64,000 nucleotides of DNA from Pomacea canaliculata (GCF_003073045.1 NC_037590.1:1199516-1263515); one strand, 5' to 3'. Shown: positions 29,501 to 43,800, counted from the stretch's first letter. The notes: generated by a model not told the origin, from the letters alone. A program made the numbers and translations.

Positions 29501-32500
29501 TTTATAAGAGCCTCTCCAACAAATCATTTCCTTGTTTAAGAGTATTTGCTGCCCAGCTATTTTCAATATTTGGTTCAAGTTACATCTGTGAGCAAAGTTT
29601 TTCCTGCATGAATATAAACAAGTCAAAGAACAGGTCATTGCTTTCAGATGCAAACTTGCAGTCAAGTTATGAGAGTATCTACCAGTAATTTTGAGCCAAA
29701 TTTTAAAAAGAATTGTTCCAGCAAAATTGTATTCAAAATCATTTTTCTCATTAAATTGTATGTGCTTAATTGTTCATTGTGGTTTTATATTTATTCCCAC
29801 AGTGTTTACATATTTCATTGTGCTCATTATTAAAATAAATGCGTTTGTTACAATTTTGGCGATTTTACGTCGTTTTGTATTCAATTACAAGGTGCGGCCC
29901 TAGGACTAGTCATGACCCAGCAATGCGGCCCTCGGAACAAAAAAGTTTGCCCACCCCTGCATTATATGTAACTTATAATAACCAGACGCATACACCTTAA
30001 CACTCAAGGACTTAACATAAAAAATGTAAAAATCTTACCTTGTTTTTTATTTTTGTTTTTTTTCATGTGCCTATGGCATCTTCCTCTGGTATCCTCCATG
30101 CCATAGATTTCGATCTCTATAGGATATATGTTCTCCAGGAAAGAGAGTTGGGGAAATCTGTACTTTGTCTACCGTTTTCTCTTGTGAACCTGAAAGAGTA
30201 ATCAAATATGGCACTGAAGTAAAGCATGATTTGGTGCAAACATCACACAACTCAACCCTGTTGCCAACTCAAACAAAAGGATAACAAATCTCAGATGTTC
30301 AATGCGCCAGCCATGTCTTATCACGTATGATGTCAGGGTTGTCACCATCCCCGACATTATTGTTAATGTCATTTTTTTGCAGTGGGTAAAAACAACAAAT
30401 AATTTAGTCACCGATACACAAAAGAATGAAATGAAAAAAAAAATATAAAATATTTCAAGTATTCTAATAACTTCCTGATTTGTAGATGCATCTCTTTTAC
30501 AATGCATTAGCAACAATTATAAAAATGTTTGATACAACTATGAGAAAAACTCACCTGCCATAACAGAAGAGGCCGGCGGTTTAATTTGACAAGCCTGTGG
30601 CCAGTTACAGCTTCTTGTGACAAATATGATGATTTGAAATAATGCTTTGCCTTTTGGTGTGAATTAGGATTTTTTCATTTCATCAAACTCGGGCATCCAC
30701 CAACGCACGGCATTACCAAATACCTGAACTCTGTCAAGGACAACATTCTTTCACTCTTTTCCTACTGCTTAATATCAATAAAGACTCACCACAAAATGAC
30801 ATACCATGTTTTTCCTCCCTTTAACAGATGCACTTAGCATCACCCACTCACCAGAAAACAAAATGTTTACTTTACCAGCCCTTTAAGCATCCAACTATGT
30901 CACAGAAAATGGCTTTAAATGTGCGTTTTCAATAAGTGAAAAAGACTGCACTATCGTCCTCTAAGCAGTTTCACCCCAGCAAACCTGTCTGAGCTACTTG
31001 AGGCCTTACCTGAGCTAGTCTTTTCATACTGATTTGTTGCCTTTCCCTTCATGCCTACACATCAAATGTGAGAAATTTCTTTTCATAGGGAATTCTGGTC
31101 TTTGTCTCTTTGAACTGTGTTTTATGTCAATAAATATGAAAAATGTTTTTGATCAAGCTCAATACATAGACTTAAGTACAAGGCCATTCACATCCGAAAT
31201 TCCTCAGCTGGCTTAGCAGGAATGGCGATGACATACTTTTCTGGAAATGTATTTTCCCAGAAAGACAGTTTGTTTGTTCAGCATAGTGCTGAGTACTTAA
31301 TACACCTGTACCTGTTCTACTGTCTTATTGCAAATAACCAAATAGATATATAGACAAGTATGATGTTTCCTCCTATCAAAGATAAATTCTTTAGTTTAAA
31401 TGTCGTTAACAGAGCAGATTTAAGTCGGGCTGGAAAATACGGTAAGTCAGATAGTTATCAATAATCAAAGACATTAACGAAAATATATTATGCCATAACA
31501 GTCGTCATCGGTAGTGGAAGGTCTTAATAAGATTTTAAGTGTATTCCTGTTTAACTCAAGTAAGGTCACCTGTGTTTTCAGAAAGATGTCTCCATCAGTT
31601 GCTTAAAAAAAAATTATACAAAATAACTTTATGTCATTTTTGTGCAAAAATATAATTTAAATTAGTTTTTAAATATCATTTACCAGGAAATTGAGCTGTT
31701 TTTACCGCGAGGAAAATGGTATGTTTGTTGGGTTAATTTTTTTTTTTTATTCACATTTATCAGCATACTTGAAATGCCTTTTAGATTCGTATTTCGGAGG
31801 TAGTGCCACAGTGAAAACTTGACAAGTATGTAAAAAGTTCAGATTATTAATACACACAAGTAAAATTTTTCATCGACAGCACATGTATCCAGAATTAGGA
31901 AAATCTTCTATCATATTTTGCTCCCTATACAACAAATTTTGATTTGAAAAAGACCAGATGTCTTGTCATACAAACCAAGGGAAGTAACTTGTAGAGAAAT
32001 GATTAAGCTTCAAAATGACCTAAATTTGTCATTCTTGTACTGTTATAACCATTCACAAACATTTAAAAATAATAAAAGCACTGTTACACGTGTATGATGT
32101 GCATTTTCAGCAAAGCGCACGCCACAGCTACAGATTGCCGGTGTGACCAGTGAGTTTTACAGCTTGAACTTGGATGGTGAATGCTTTATCATCTCTTGAG
32201 CTCCTCCTACATTGAAATCAGTCTTTTACATTAAACATTTTACCGGTAGCATTTTATTGTGAACTCTGTACTTTCACTTCTTTTAGATATATATATTATA
32301 TGCAGAGACTTCGCTAATCAGGTACTCATTTTATCTTGAAGACATCAAGTACAGTAAAGCACCAACATCACTTGTTGTCAATCCATCTTTTGGGGCCGGG
32401 GCGGACTATTTACTTTTCGTCTTGGGATGAAATGGTCACCTGGATGAATTGATTAGCTGGTGGGACGATATGATGCTTTTTGCAGTCTTCTACCATCACG

Positions 32501-33642
32501 TGCGCATGTAACAAACAGTTAAATTTCCACAAGCTATCCAGTAAGATACTTTCAACTGACATTTGAAAAAAAAAAAGTTACTTAAGGGATATGTAACATG
32601 GGTTGGCGGTTTTTAGTATCGACAAAATGAAAACACCACATGACATGATTTCCATAACAGTGCTCCTTCCTCTCTTATTACATGTCATCGTGGCAGGTGC
32701 TTCCCATAGCGCTATCAGTAATCTCTTGCCACTTCGCGCCTCACCTTTCGTTGGCTTCGGTTATTTTGTGGGTTTTTATAAAAATTAATGGGAAAAGTAA
32801 TTCGCGGATCTACGATTTTTTCACGGATTTTCTGCAAAAATTTGATCTGGAAGATATATATTTATTTTATGAATTTATGATGAAAAAAAGCATAGTGTAT
32901 AAAAAATATATTACTAATACTAACAATAAAGAATATAAATAATAAAATTGAATATGGAATTACAGTAAATAGTAGATGTATTTACTCTGAAACGAGAACC
33001 AGCATTGCTGGCCTGAGACGCTACGCGCCTACTCACAAACAGAGTGTGGGAGATGGTTATTAAGGAACTGTAAAAGGTTTATGTAGCGTAAAAGTATGGG
33101 TAGGGTTTATAAAGCCTTAATATAATGTATATAAAATACCATAAATAAATATACCGTTTCTATTTTGCAGATTTTCGGTTATCGCGGGGTGGTTCTGGAA
33201 CGCATCTCGCCGCGATAAACGAGAGATTACTGTTCTACATTAGATCCTTGTGTGTACCAGATTTGATTCTTGATTTAAAACAATTTCCTTTGCATTGACT
33301 AAATGCCAAGAAAATCATTTTAGAAATGTTACGACTAAGCAAGGTTAAAACGTTTAATTTCAATCAATATAAGTTCTACATCGTACTGGTTGTCATACTT
33401 CCTAGTGAAAATTGAAATAAGTGCGGTCTTTACAAAAAATTATCTGTCATGTTGACGTGACATCAATAATATAGTACATTGTATTGTAACAACTTTACGA
33501 AATGCGACAACAACGAGGATCATGTTCACATTTTCCATCAGATATAGAAAACATTAAAACCAAAATCACATCAAGAATAAACGTAGTTACTTATAAGGTA
33601 CCAGCACCAAGGTTTTGACTGCTTCTTCTTCTTGCGACCCAT
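26518..33642 (-). CDS. ZNF207: ZNF207 / BuGZ zinc-finger protein, with several frame breaks in its 5' exons
   Basis: Microtubule- and BUB3-binding spindle-assembly factor, also found in spliceosomes. Exon 1 (ATG at 33642) encodes MGRKKKKQSKPWCWY, the family start. The zinc-finger exon (about 30690-30555) is recognisable only across frames (EFDE, ILI-H-KAKH, ICHKKL, TGPGL-like pieces). Exon 30189-30039 holds VHK...VDKV and IEIEIYGME then IPEEDA in shifted frames. Exon 29180-28954 has a GMPP/GPMGPM-rich run whose frame changes at least twice before PPWGAMGPR. The last four exons are clean and in phase: 27925-27823, 27553-27374 (SKLIHPDEDISL, the conserved block next to the BUB3-binding GLEBS region), 27044-26942 (EEKRAAMPKY) and 26639-26518, ending MQGPPMHGSPF and TGA. 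A hAT element sits between the two broken middle exons. Frame breaks may be sequence errors. Confidence 0.88.
28818..28845. repeat. homopolymer run of 28 A
   Basis: A run of 28 A in a ZNF207 intron, about 110 bases from an exon. No retroposon body is visible on its left, so it is listed as a simple repeat. Confidence 0.9.
29221..29959 (+). mobile_element. hAT element with perfect 8-bp target duplication and a transposase C-terminal remnant
   Basis: Ends CAGGGGTGGGCAAA...TTTGCCCACCCCTG are inverted repeats, with GCGGCCCGC-rich subterminal repeats. The flanks are CATTATAT at 29213-29220 and 29960-29967, a perfect 8-bp duplication. The interior (plus strand, 29330-29710) carries pieces of the C terminus of a hAT transposase of the kind also seen in vertebrate ZBED/GTF2IRD2-like proteins: FQRRFVDFKEMESKFNIL, DDASDELQLE, then KSFSCMNINKSKNRS-like and MRVSTSNFEPNFKK, in more than one frame with stops. 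The N-terminal and catalytic part is gone, so it cannot move itself. It lies in a ZNF207 intron. Confidence 0.88.
30720..32715. other. intron of ZNF207, no recognised feature
   Basis: AT-rich sequence between the zinc-finger exon and the MITE near 32.7 kb. No exon, RNA gene or dated repeat was recognised. Confidence 0.45.
32716..33232. mobile_element. Tc1/mariner-type (Tigger/pogo-like) MITE, 517 bp
   Basis: The left end CAGTAATCTCTTGCCACTTC and the reverse complement of the right end, CAGTAATCTCTCGTTTATCG, match over about 12 bases and then loosely. Inside are the phrases CGCGGATCTACG, TTCACGGATTTTC and GGTTATCGCGGGG, then TTCTGGAACGCATC, typical of a widespread Tigger/pogo-like repeat. The TA target duplication could not be placed exactly. 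No transposase ORF is present. It lies in a ZNF207 intron. Confidence 0.6.
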
Positions 33643-34179
33643 TCTGAAGGAGAGAACAAGGAAATTTTCCGTTTGAAATAAGGATAAATCCTTCTTCCAA
33701 AAAATCACGTTTAAGATGGCGGCTTCTAACCGGATCTGCCAGGTCACTTCGCACCTGAATGGGGAAAATCACGACGTGCATAGGTGGATTGCCGTCTGTC
33801 TGCCAAGACCAACTCTTTAGTCTCTTGCGAAGTGAGCAGCTATTAGTCTTGCGAGCCGTATGAAAGAGTGTGACTTTACCGGAAGCTTTCTTGTATCATG
33901 CCTCGTTTTAGTAGTTAATCTGAAATGTGAATAAACCGGAAGCTTTCTTGTATCATGCCTCGTTTAAGCATTTAACTGGGGGGGTAGCAGTCCAGGGATA
34001 TTAGTTCGTGGGGAAAATAAACTTTAAATGGAAATAAAACTTTAAAAAATAATTTTTCTGTATTAATGGACTTTTGTCTTTTACCGTAAAAAATCGTTAA
34101 GAGATTATTCTAACATAAGGGACTTATTAAACACTCGACCAATAAAAACTGAGCGACAAAAAAAAACCAGGAAGCTTAT
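33643..34179. promoter_or_regulatory. shared upstream region of ZNF207 and the CARMA-like gene
   Basis: The ZNF207 start codon (minus, 33642) and the candidate first exon of the CARMA-like gene (plus, about 34180-34234) are divergent and about 0.55 kb apart. The interval contains two copies of ACCGGAAGCTTTCTTGTATC followed by ATGCCTCGTTT, starting at 33877 and 33934. Confidence 0.45.
33877..33965. repeat. 57-bp-spaced direct repeat in the divergent promoter
   Basis: Two copies of a 31-base unit, ACCGGAAGCTTTCTTGTATC plus ATGCCTCGTTT, start 57 bases apart. CCGGAAG is the ETS-type core often found in bidirectional housekeeping promoters; a role here is inference. Confidence 0.75.
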
Positions 34180-34234
34180 CCTAGTAGCAGACGATAGACG
34201 CGGTACTGAGAAGTGAACGACGACGTTTCTCACG
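34180..34234 (+). other. candidate 5' UTR exon of the CARMA-like gene
   Basis: Sequence ending GACGTTTCTCACG is followed by a strong donor GTAAGT at 34235. The first coding exon starts right at an acceptor (CATTTGCAG|ATGATG) at 34873, so an upstream non-coding exon is needed and this is the best candidate. Confidence 0.4.
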
Positions 34235-34872
34235 GTAAGTATAGAGTGCAGAGAGCATAACATGACACAAAGCTATGACTGGTTTAAAGTGGAGGAATAT
34301 GAACAGGGGAGAAGATTATAAAATATGATATGTAGTATATTGAATGAACTATAAATGAAAAGTGATGAATAGAAGACGAAAGACTTTCTACTTCGTTTTA
34401 ACTCTCTTCTGTTATTTGCAGATTTCCCCTCTTTAAATTGAGGATAACACCGTAAAGCTGTTGTTGGGATTATAATACTATAACACTTTTCCCACTAAAA
34501 ATCTGTCACTGAATAAAAGAGAATTAAGCTGTACGAGTTCTTTTTTGGGTGGCGTGGGGCGGGGCATATAATAATGTACCTATTGCATCCTTTCTCACAA
34601 TTGCATGTTAAAATATAAAATTGAAAATATATACTATAGTATTGCATTTAGTACTTTGAGTATCTAGTAATATCAGATATCACAAATATCTATCGCTATC
34701 AACTGATCAAGTAATAATATACTGATGAATAATGTAGCTATATGTGATTTTTAAGATGCCATAGTATCTCAAAATGTGAAGATGAAATTATCTTTTTTCC
34801 TGATGATTCAATTTTCATATAATTCAGACAAGAAATTTCCTGGGCCATTTACTCAAACTGAATCATTTGCAG

Positions 34873-37800
34873 ATGATGGCTGAATCTTACACAAGTGTAC
34901 TGGAGGAGAACCGCTACACACTAGTAAGCAAGGTGGATCCAGAGCCTTTCTTGGATTTTCTACGACAGTTACACATCTTGTCAGAAGAGGATTGCCAGAT
35001 TGTTCAAAACTACTATCACAACAAAACACGAAGGGAAAGAATGCGTAAGTTGATTTTTAATAGGCTGGATGGTGCAATAGTAGGTTGCATGTCACCCTCA
35101 ATTTAAAATTAAACAATACACAGCAACATTATATTTAAAATATTGTTCATGGCAAAGATGAATAGTAAACAAGTAAATGAAAAATGGAGAAGAATGCAAG
35201 ACAGGAGAAATCCACTGGCACACTTGTTACTAAAAATCTATTTGAACAATTTTTTTCTTTCTAAATGTGAAAGCCAGAAAAGAAGACAGAACAAGGGGAC
35301 AGGGCTAAGAAATTGGAAATTGTGGAACTATTAAAAGAAAATGGGGCAGAAGGCAGATCTGCTTAAACTGGCAACCCGTCTAGATTGAAGACAAGTGTAA
35401 AAGGGTCAGTTTCCACTTAAAGGTACACAAACATTTGGGACTTCCAAATTATTAAGAATTATTTTTACTTCCTGCCATCACAAACATTATAAATGGCAGC
35501 TTCTCCTCGGGTGTTTTCCCATCTTTGTTTAAATATGCCCTGGTGAAGCCACTATTTAAGAAATCCATGCTTGATGTCAATGTGTTGAACAATTTTTGCC
35601 CAGTTTCCAACTTGTCTTTTCTCTCAAAGATCATAGAGAAAGTAGTTTGGACACAGCTGTGGGCCTACTTACAAGAACACCAGCTCATCCCCCATACTCA
35701 GTCAGCATATAGTACTGAAACTACTTTAATTAAAGTGACCACTGACATGTTATCTGCACTTGACAGTGGAGATGTTTCTGCCTTAACCTGCTGGATCTAT
35801 TTGCTGTATTCAACACCATCGACCACTCTCTGCTTGTTCATAGACTCCACACCCTCTACGGGATTTCTGGACCTACCCTATCGTGGTTCAATTCCTATCT
35901 CACTGATAGGACACATCTGTGTTTGTTGATGGTCAAACATCTCACCCTGCTACACTTGTGGCGTCCCACAAGGCTCAGTAACCTGCCCAGTTCTGTTTAT
36001 TCTGTATATGAAGCCATTTTCATCTTGCATCCAGTCTCATGAGGTTTCTCATCAATCATATGCTGATGATATGCAGCTGTACTGGTCCACTCCACCGGCT
36101 GAGTCTTAATCTGCTACCAGCACCATAGAAGTTTGTATTAATAATGTCAAAGACTGGATGGTAACAAAGTTAAGCTTAACAATGATAAAACAGAAGCCCT
36201 CCTATGTTCGAGAAGAAGAAATTAATTCATCTTCACTCATTTGTCTTCCAAGTCACATCAAGGTGGGCGAAACCAACATTACTTTTGTGTCCTCCATCAG
36301 GAACCTGAGATTCATTGTCACCTCAGACATGACTCTTGATAAACAAGGTACAGCTGCCAGTCTGCTTATTATGAGCTACCCTTCATATTTTGTCTACTGC
36401 GCTACTAACACTCTTGTTGTACGTTTGTTCTATCCAGACTTGATTACTGCAACTCCTTGCTTGCTGGCTGCCCTGAATACCTTCTTCACAAACTCCAGAA
36501 AGTACAGAACTCTGCTGCACGTCTGGTGCTTAGAGCTAGGAAATGGGACCACACCACTCCTCTCTTTCGATTATCTGCACTGGCTACCCATTTGTTTTCA
36601 CATCCAGTACAAACTGTCTGTGCTGTGTTTTAATTTCTTTGCTGGCACCTGCCCTGATTATTTTTCTGAACTGCTCTTCCTTTAGGTCCCATCTAGACAA
36701 CTCCACTTTTAGTCTGATGATCATCTTCTTACTCTTCCTGTTACCAGAACAACAACATATGGACACAGGATGGTCAGTTATTCTGCAGTGAAACAATGGA
36801 ACTCTCTCCCTTTCCATGTCCACCACCTACCCACTATTGAATCCTTTACAGGTGCACTGAAAACGCACCTCTTCCGTAAACATTACTCCTAACAACCTTT
36901 CCCATGATGGTAGTCCTTTTTCACAACCTTTCCTTTTGCAATATCATGTTACTCTCAACTCTTGTTCTTGTTCTTTGGATCTTCTTTACATTTTCTGTAT
37001 TGGATTTTATTCTTCATTAGTACTGTTGTTTATTCTTTAATAGTTCATATGTTAATTTGTTTGTTTTCCTGTCACTCCTACGCTGTCCATGGTTCGTTCT
37101 TGTTCTTAAACGCTAAGATCATACTCCTTAGGAGTGTGAGTATGCGCTTGACCGAAATTTGCATTTATTATTATTAAGAAGGGGATTTGATAAAACAAAA
37201 GTATTTACAATGTGAACAGATGATTAAGCACCAACATGAGGTTTGTACATTGTCAAAGTAAGCTGTGAAATCCATGGCTGATTTCGTGAAACTCAAGGAA
37301 GATGAATACTTTAAAGAAAGCTGATGTGTCACTGTCGACACTGTACGTTTTCCCTTTTTTCCCCTAAAGGGAGATAATTACAAGCTCACTTTTCTTTTAA
37401 TCTAGTGCAAGTTGGTAATCCATTGACTTGGCAGGCAACTTGAGCCTAACTACATTGTTTCGAGCTTGTCATGCTTTATAACAGATAATTATATATGTTT
37501 TGTTCATTGTTTTCTTTGCATTTCCAGAGGGTGTTTTTGGATATCCTTGACACAAAGGGCCAGAAGGTGTCGAGCAGATTCTGCACTCAGCTTTTGGCTG
37601 GGAGTTGCCCCCTGTCTATCGGGAGATCTTTAACAAGAATCCAAGATCCTCCACCTGACTGTAAGTAATGGTTTTTAAAGGAATAAAAGCTATTAATACT
37701 GTATTTTGTTTTATTCATAAAGTATTCCTGGCACTGATATGTGAAAAGAATTTAAAAAAATACAAGGTGAGATCATAAAAAATTATGACCCTGATCCTCA

Positions 37801-40800
37801 TAATCCTGGTTTACAACGAGTTAATTACCACTGCACAGCTACGATAAGCCCCACTTATGAAATATTTTAGGATGCTCTATTTGTGCGCATATAATATATC
37901 TAAAAACTTTTTAAAAGTCAAACTGTATGTTAAAGTGCATACAATTCAAACAGTATTTGTAAACATATTGGAAAGAAAGATATCATCTCGCCCCTACATT
38001 CACACACAGAATTATTTTATTTTTTCAAGAATGGTGCAGAAAGCTTTAGACAGAAGTTAAATAAAGTAAAGTATTTAAAACCCCAATTTAATTATATTTA
38101 GCATAGCATAAATATGATTACGATGCTACTTATGGGTCCCAAGACAGAAATTGAACATTTTTTATCTCCGTTGCGAACAGAAATAGACAATAAAGAGATA
38201 TTGTATTGTTATATCTTAAAACCATTAAATTACCATAAGATGGCTTTCTGTAGCCTAAATACAAAGCTTTAGGGCTAAAAGAGTTTGATGATACATAAAT
38301 AATTATCATGAAGCTGCTCATATCACCTCCCAGAGATAACAGATTGGAATTTCTTCAGAATTAGTAATCTTCCTCTTCAACACTGAACTTTTGTTTACTA
38401 ACCATATATAATCACCGTGTGTTAACTGGCTGGTGCAACCCAGAGATATCTGTCAATATTTCTTTCCTAACCATGACCACGTAGATGACTAGCATGACAG
38501 AAAACCAGTGTTAAAATGATAATTAAACTCATTTATGTTTTATAAACTTTTTCATGTGTGCTTTTATGCAGAGTTTCTTTGCCTCCTTAACATTGCATTT
38601 CAAAAGTATCTTACTTTGATAGAAAAATTTTTGCTCTTTCAGAACTGTAAAGTATAGCTATTTATAGGCATATCATTAGATCATCCAAACTGGATTTTCC
38701 ACATCAACATGTGGGTGTGCAGCATATCGGCGACTGTGAAGTTGTCGCTGTCTCTGCAGTTTTTGGACCAGATTCTAAGGGTGTGGGCGCAATATATGCA
38801 CAAACTATCCAAGCACAGAAAAGGGCTCTGTACAGAGAAAATCTCTGAAAATGCGAAGCAATGATTCAGAAGTCATCAGCGGAACTGAATGGCATGACTT
38901 AGAAGGATATTCTTGATAAGTATTATGGGAGATAATTCTTTCATTATCTCATTTGCGTCCCTTTTTTGTAGCAATAATAATGAAATATGGAAAACTCAGC
39001 TGTCAGCCTTAGGACAAATAAATCTTTTAAATGGATATGCCTGATCTGGTGAATTAACCAAAATGTTGGACACAGTGTTTCACTTGATCATTTTTTATTT
39101 AATGAAACAGAGCACTTGAAACATGTCAAAGATGTTTAGTTTGTTGTCTTTATGTCAGAGAGAAAACATCAGACTACGACATTTTGGAGTTGGACGAACC
39201 TCGTCAACTTCATAAAGAGATTGCAGATACTGACAGAAAATAATGAAAAAATAAAAGAAGAAAAAAACAGTAAGTCATTTATTTATTTTTCAGTTGCAAC
39301 AAACTCCTAAAATGAATTTTATGTATTTCATTCATATCACATTCACCAGCACTCACTCACCTCACTGCCCACCCACCTACCCACCTTTATTGTTCGTTTT
39401 GATAGCATTATTTATGTGGGAGGTTTGCTTGTGTGACACTTTAAGTGGTACATGTGATAGCCAAGGACGTCTGTGCTTGAAATAATGGTATGTGGGTGAA
39501 TGTATATGAAAAGTGAATGGCACCGCAATAAACCTGCAAGACAGACGACTGTATGTGTATGCATAGATTAACTGCCTGAAGAGATGGTCTACATCAACAG
39601 GAGAATTTCTGCATGAGATTTTTCGAACCTTAAACCTTGAGATGCACAAGAGAAAGAGAAGAAGAGGTGAAACTTCAAGCTCAGATGGATGAAATGACCC
39701 AAATGATTCAGGAGAAGAGTCTGGAACTGAACCGAAAGAGCAAGAAGGGAAAGTGACCTTAGAGGTGTAGTCACTGTCAAAAGGAAATATTTAAAGTTTC
39801 ATTGGCCATGGTTTTCTGCATGAGGACCATTATAATGATCAAAAACAATTTTTCTGTACAATTTCCTTTGTTTCGCTAATGTAATCTTTTTTAATTGATA
39901 TTTTCTCTTAACCTGACAAATTCACTAAAGGGTGAAAGTAAGAAAATAACACCAAACTACTTTTTTTAGTCTCATAATTTGACACTAATCAAAGCTGCCG
40001 ACATGGAGCATTTTAAAATTCTGTTTTACATACAATTATTTTAAAAGTGGCATTTGACTAATGAGATAAAAAGTATGTAATTTACAAAAAATATTTGGTT
40101 GGTTTTATCTTTAAACAGCAAAAGTTTGAACGGGAACGCAACATGTCGCTGCGACTACAACAGAGACCATAACAGCCAGGCGACCCACGAGAACAGCCAG
40201 CTATCTTCCTAGCAGTCGTAAAAGAGGTACAGGATGTTTCACATTTCCTATCCCTTTTAGAAGCAAATGTTTCAAGCATGTTTATACCTGTAGGGATGAA
40301 ACATTATAGCACTCGGTAATTCCACCACCGCATTAAAATGAAAGCATTATAAAGTAATAACATAACTGGTGTCTAGGATGAAGATAATACTATAAAGCAG
40401 TGGAATGCCCAACTTTTTCGGGCCTGCGGGCTCATACACATTTCCGACATGGCGTGTCAGCGGGCCGTGCTTCACGCGCAAAAATCAAAAAAAGAAAAAA
40501 AATAGAGCAGATACACATTCTTATTAGAAATCAAGTTACTGTACTTACCATATAATTATGTAGTAGAATAGTGAGATATTTGAAGTTCGTTTACTCGAAG
40601 GCCCAGCCATGAACTTTTGACTGTCGGCCTGCATCGTAGAGACACCAAGTTGGAGCACTGGAATCGTATGTGCGTCCATCAAAAAAAAGATTGAGTGACC
40701 GCCACTAGCCCATAACGTTAGGGAATATACTTCTTCTTCCCTTTTTTTTCGTTTTTTTTTTCGTTTTTTTTATTTATTACTAACAATGCCAATTTCTTTG

Positions 40801-43800
40801 CACTGTGGGCAGAAGTTTGTGTGGCCGGATATGGCCGCGGACCGTAGGTTGGGCATCCCTGCTATTAAAGTAATAATGATACTTGTCACCTAGTGCTAAT
40901 AGACACTATATTAGCTTAGCCAAGAGAGTATTAGAGCTGTAAATTAACTATTTGTCTTTTTTAAAGATGGTAGGACTTTACCATCAGAAGGAAGTTTTGG
41001 TTTTGTTTACCGCCTTTGGCTTCATGATGTCCTTTTAGGCCACCAGCACACCTTTTTTAATATATTACTTACCCTTTTATTTGTCCTATTTGTAATTTTG
41101 TTGGTTCATATATTGTTAGTTGATGTTTATTGTATCACCTGTGGGTCTTGTTTTTTCACCCTTTCTTTATAACTGCCTCTTGCTGTGAAGTCTTGATTGC
41201 TGTCATGCCAGCTAAAACAAGAAAATGCTTTTGATATTGAGAAATTGAGATAAACAGGTTTACCCTTGCTGGTAAATCAATACTGCTAACATTTAAACAC
41301 AGGGGAAACTTTAGATACTGCAATGGTAAACAACAAGGCACGTAAGATGTTAAGAGATAAATGAAGAGCAAAGAAGCATTTATAATAAAGACTAGCAGAA
41401 TTAAAAATGTTTTAAATTTGACTTGAATACTGAAAAATAAAATATTTTTAAAACCTAAACTTGAACAGTGAAAATAAAATCTTAAGACAGTTGGAAGGAA
41501 ACAGTAAATATAGTGAGACCTACAGAAAGTAAACAAGCAATACCACATTTTTTGAAAAACTTTATGCAGAAGACATAGTAGACTGGCATCAATAACCTGT
41601 GCAGAATGAAGTGAGCTACATAGCTCTTAAGGTGGCATTAGTTCAGAAAAGAAAAATCAGTAGCATATCTATAAACCAAGGATGACGCATAGTAACCGCT
41701 TTACCATGCACCTGGCCCAATCCGGCTACAAGACAAATCTATGATCTATTCCTTGTCAACTAATGAAAGATATTGTGACAACGGACAACGACTTCTTAAA
41801 ATGATTTATTAGATTTAAAAATACGCAGTCTTGCAGAACTGTAATGTGATATTTAATATTTACATATTTTTATATATTTAAGAAGTCTTATTAGTGTTAG
41901 GGGGGTTAGTCTGATGCTGCAGAATTTCCATACGTGAGGTTGGATATGGTCTTGGAGACCATGATTAGAACCTTGAAGACACTAACAAGGGGCTTTGCGA
42001 CCAGATGGCAAATCTTCAAAACTTCTTGATGATTGAAGGACGTGCAGAAAGAGATCAGGTGATGATTCACTTTCATTTATTCCCTTTGTGATGGGTCTAG
42101 TCAGCTTGCTCAGTCGGCTATGCCAGCATAAAATTTAATGCATTAGCAGTACTACAGTTGCACCTTTAAATATGATCAAACTGCAGATGCTATCGCCGTG
42201 TGTTTTGTATACTGGAGCGCGATAAAGGAACACTATCGAAAACAGACTAGGACTGGCTGTGAAGAAGACTGAACGTTATTTGACAAGATTAAAGAGCTAG
42301 AAACAGAGAAACTGAAGGTAAAGTTAGCTTTGATTTCATAGTCTCTAGTGATCTGGAAGAACTTGTGACAAACATAGATTTAAAAAAAAAAAAGATGCTT
42401 TGTGTAAAATTCTGGTATAGCTTTCCACCTTATTTGGAATTTTCTCTAGTGCTTTATCCCTTTAGGTTATGGTTTTCAAATGACAGGCTTATGTAATTTG
42501 AATAAACAAGAGGTGGACTCGGTATTACAATCTTATTTCCATTATGAAATATCTGAACAAAATCACCTTTGTCCCTTTTATTATGCTGATGCTTGAAAAT
42601 GATTTAAAACAAGATTGAATCTTTTTCTGAAGAAATAGTTTACTTTGAGACCTTATATAGGCTAGCTCTTTAGCTTGCACACGATCATAGCATATTATGT
42701 TGAACTTAGATCTATGTGTGTGGTGTGTGCATACACTCCTCGGACATACCACAACATAGCTGGAGGATGAACGCATTAAGCATGCAGAGAAATGCCTGGG
42801 AGACATCTTTAAAGAAATGAACAAACAATTTTGAGAGTTACACACACTTGAGATGCGGTACGATTGCCTTCTGCAAGAGTTTGAGCAGTTTCGTCAGAAC
42901 CACCGCTACTGTAATTCCAGTAAGTGGCAAGAGATAATGCAATGTCATTTTGCTGTCCAGGTATGAAAGTCTTAGCATGTGAATCGATCAGTGTACTTTT
43001 CTTTAAGATATTTTTCTTATGATATGTCTATCAAGAGCACACACATTCAGGGAACAGTGCAATCTTAATTATGTCTGTAGTTAACGTTTCCTCCGCCTCT
43101 TATTTTAAAATTCTTTCAGTTTTTGTCGTTGCTACTTTATTATTTATTCAGCTAGTTTAGAAAACTTCTATCCCAACTACATCAGCATGAATGCATTGGG
43201 TATTCTATAAAAGCCTTCATTTTTTATTTAAAAGTAGTGGTAGTTTTCATTATTTTTGTCACCATTGCTAAATCAAGTTCATTAGCCTGTAAATACAGTA
43301 GTTATATATACTGATATGAAAGCATAAATTCTGTTAGTTCACTGTATTGTGAATTTTATTGTCCCTCTTTGGAACTAAGCATTTTTAATGTGCATATTTT
43401 TCCCCTCCCTTCCCCCTGATCCTGGCTACAAGGAACTACCAGAAGAAGAAGTAATACGGAGGGAGAATTTAAAAAGCCGGGATGATTCTCGCTGGGTGAA
43501 GGTTTCACCTATCCACACTCCTAACTTCTCATTTTTTTCTGCCAGTGATGATCCTTTTAAACATTTCATACCATGCAGAAAGGGTATGTCCTATAATGTC
43601 TCCAGAAATATAAATATTTCCTTATCTATCGCAAGATATTAGAACGTTCTTCAAAACTAGTAATTTATTGTTTCCAAATTATTGCCTTATGGCCTTCTTT
43701 CTGGTATTTTTCTGAATATCTAATACATCTTGACAACTTTGTATCCTAATGATTTAAGGCATGTCATTGATCAGAGTTTTCTCTCATAAGTCACACCTGT

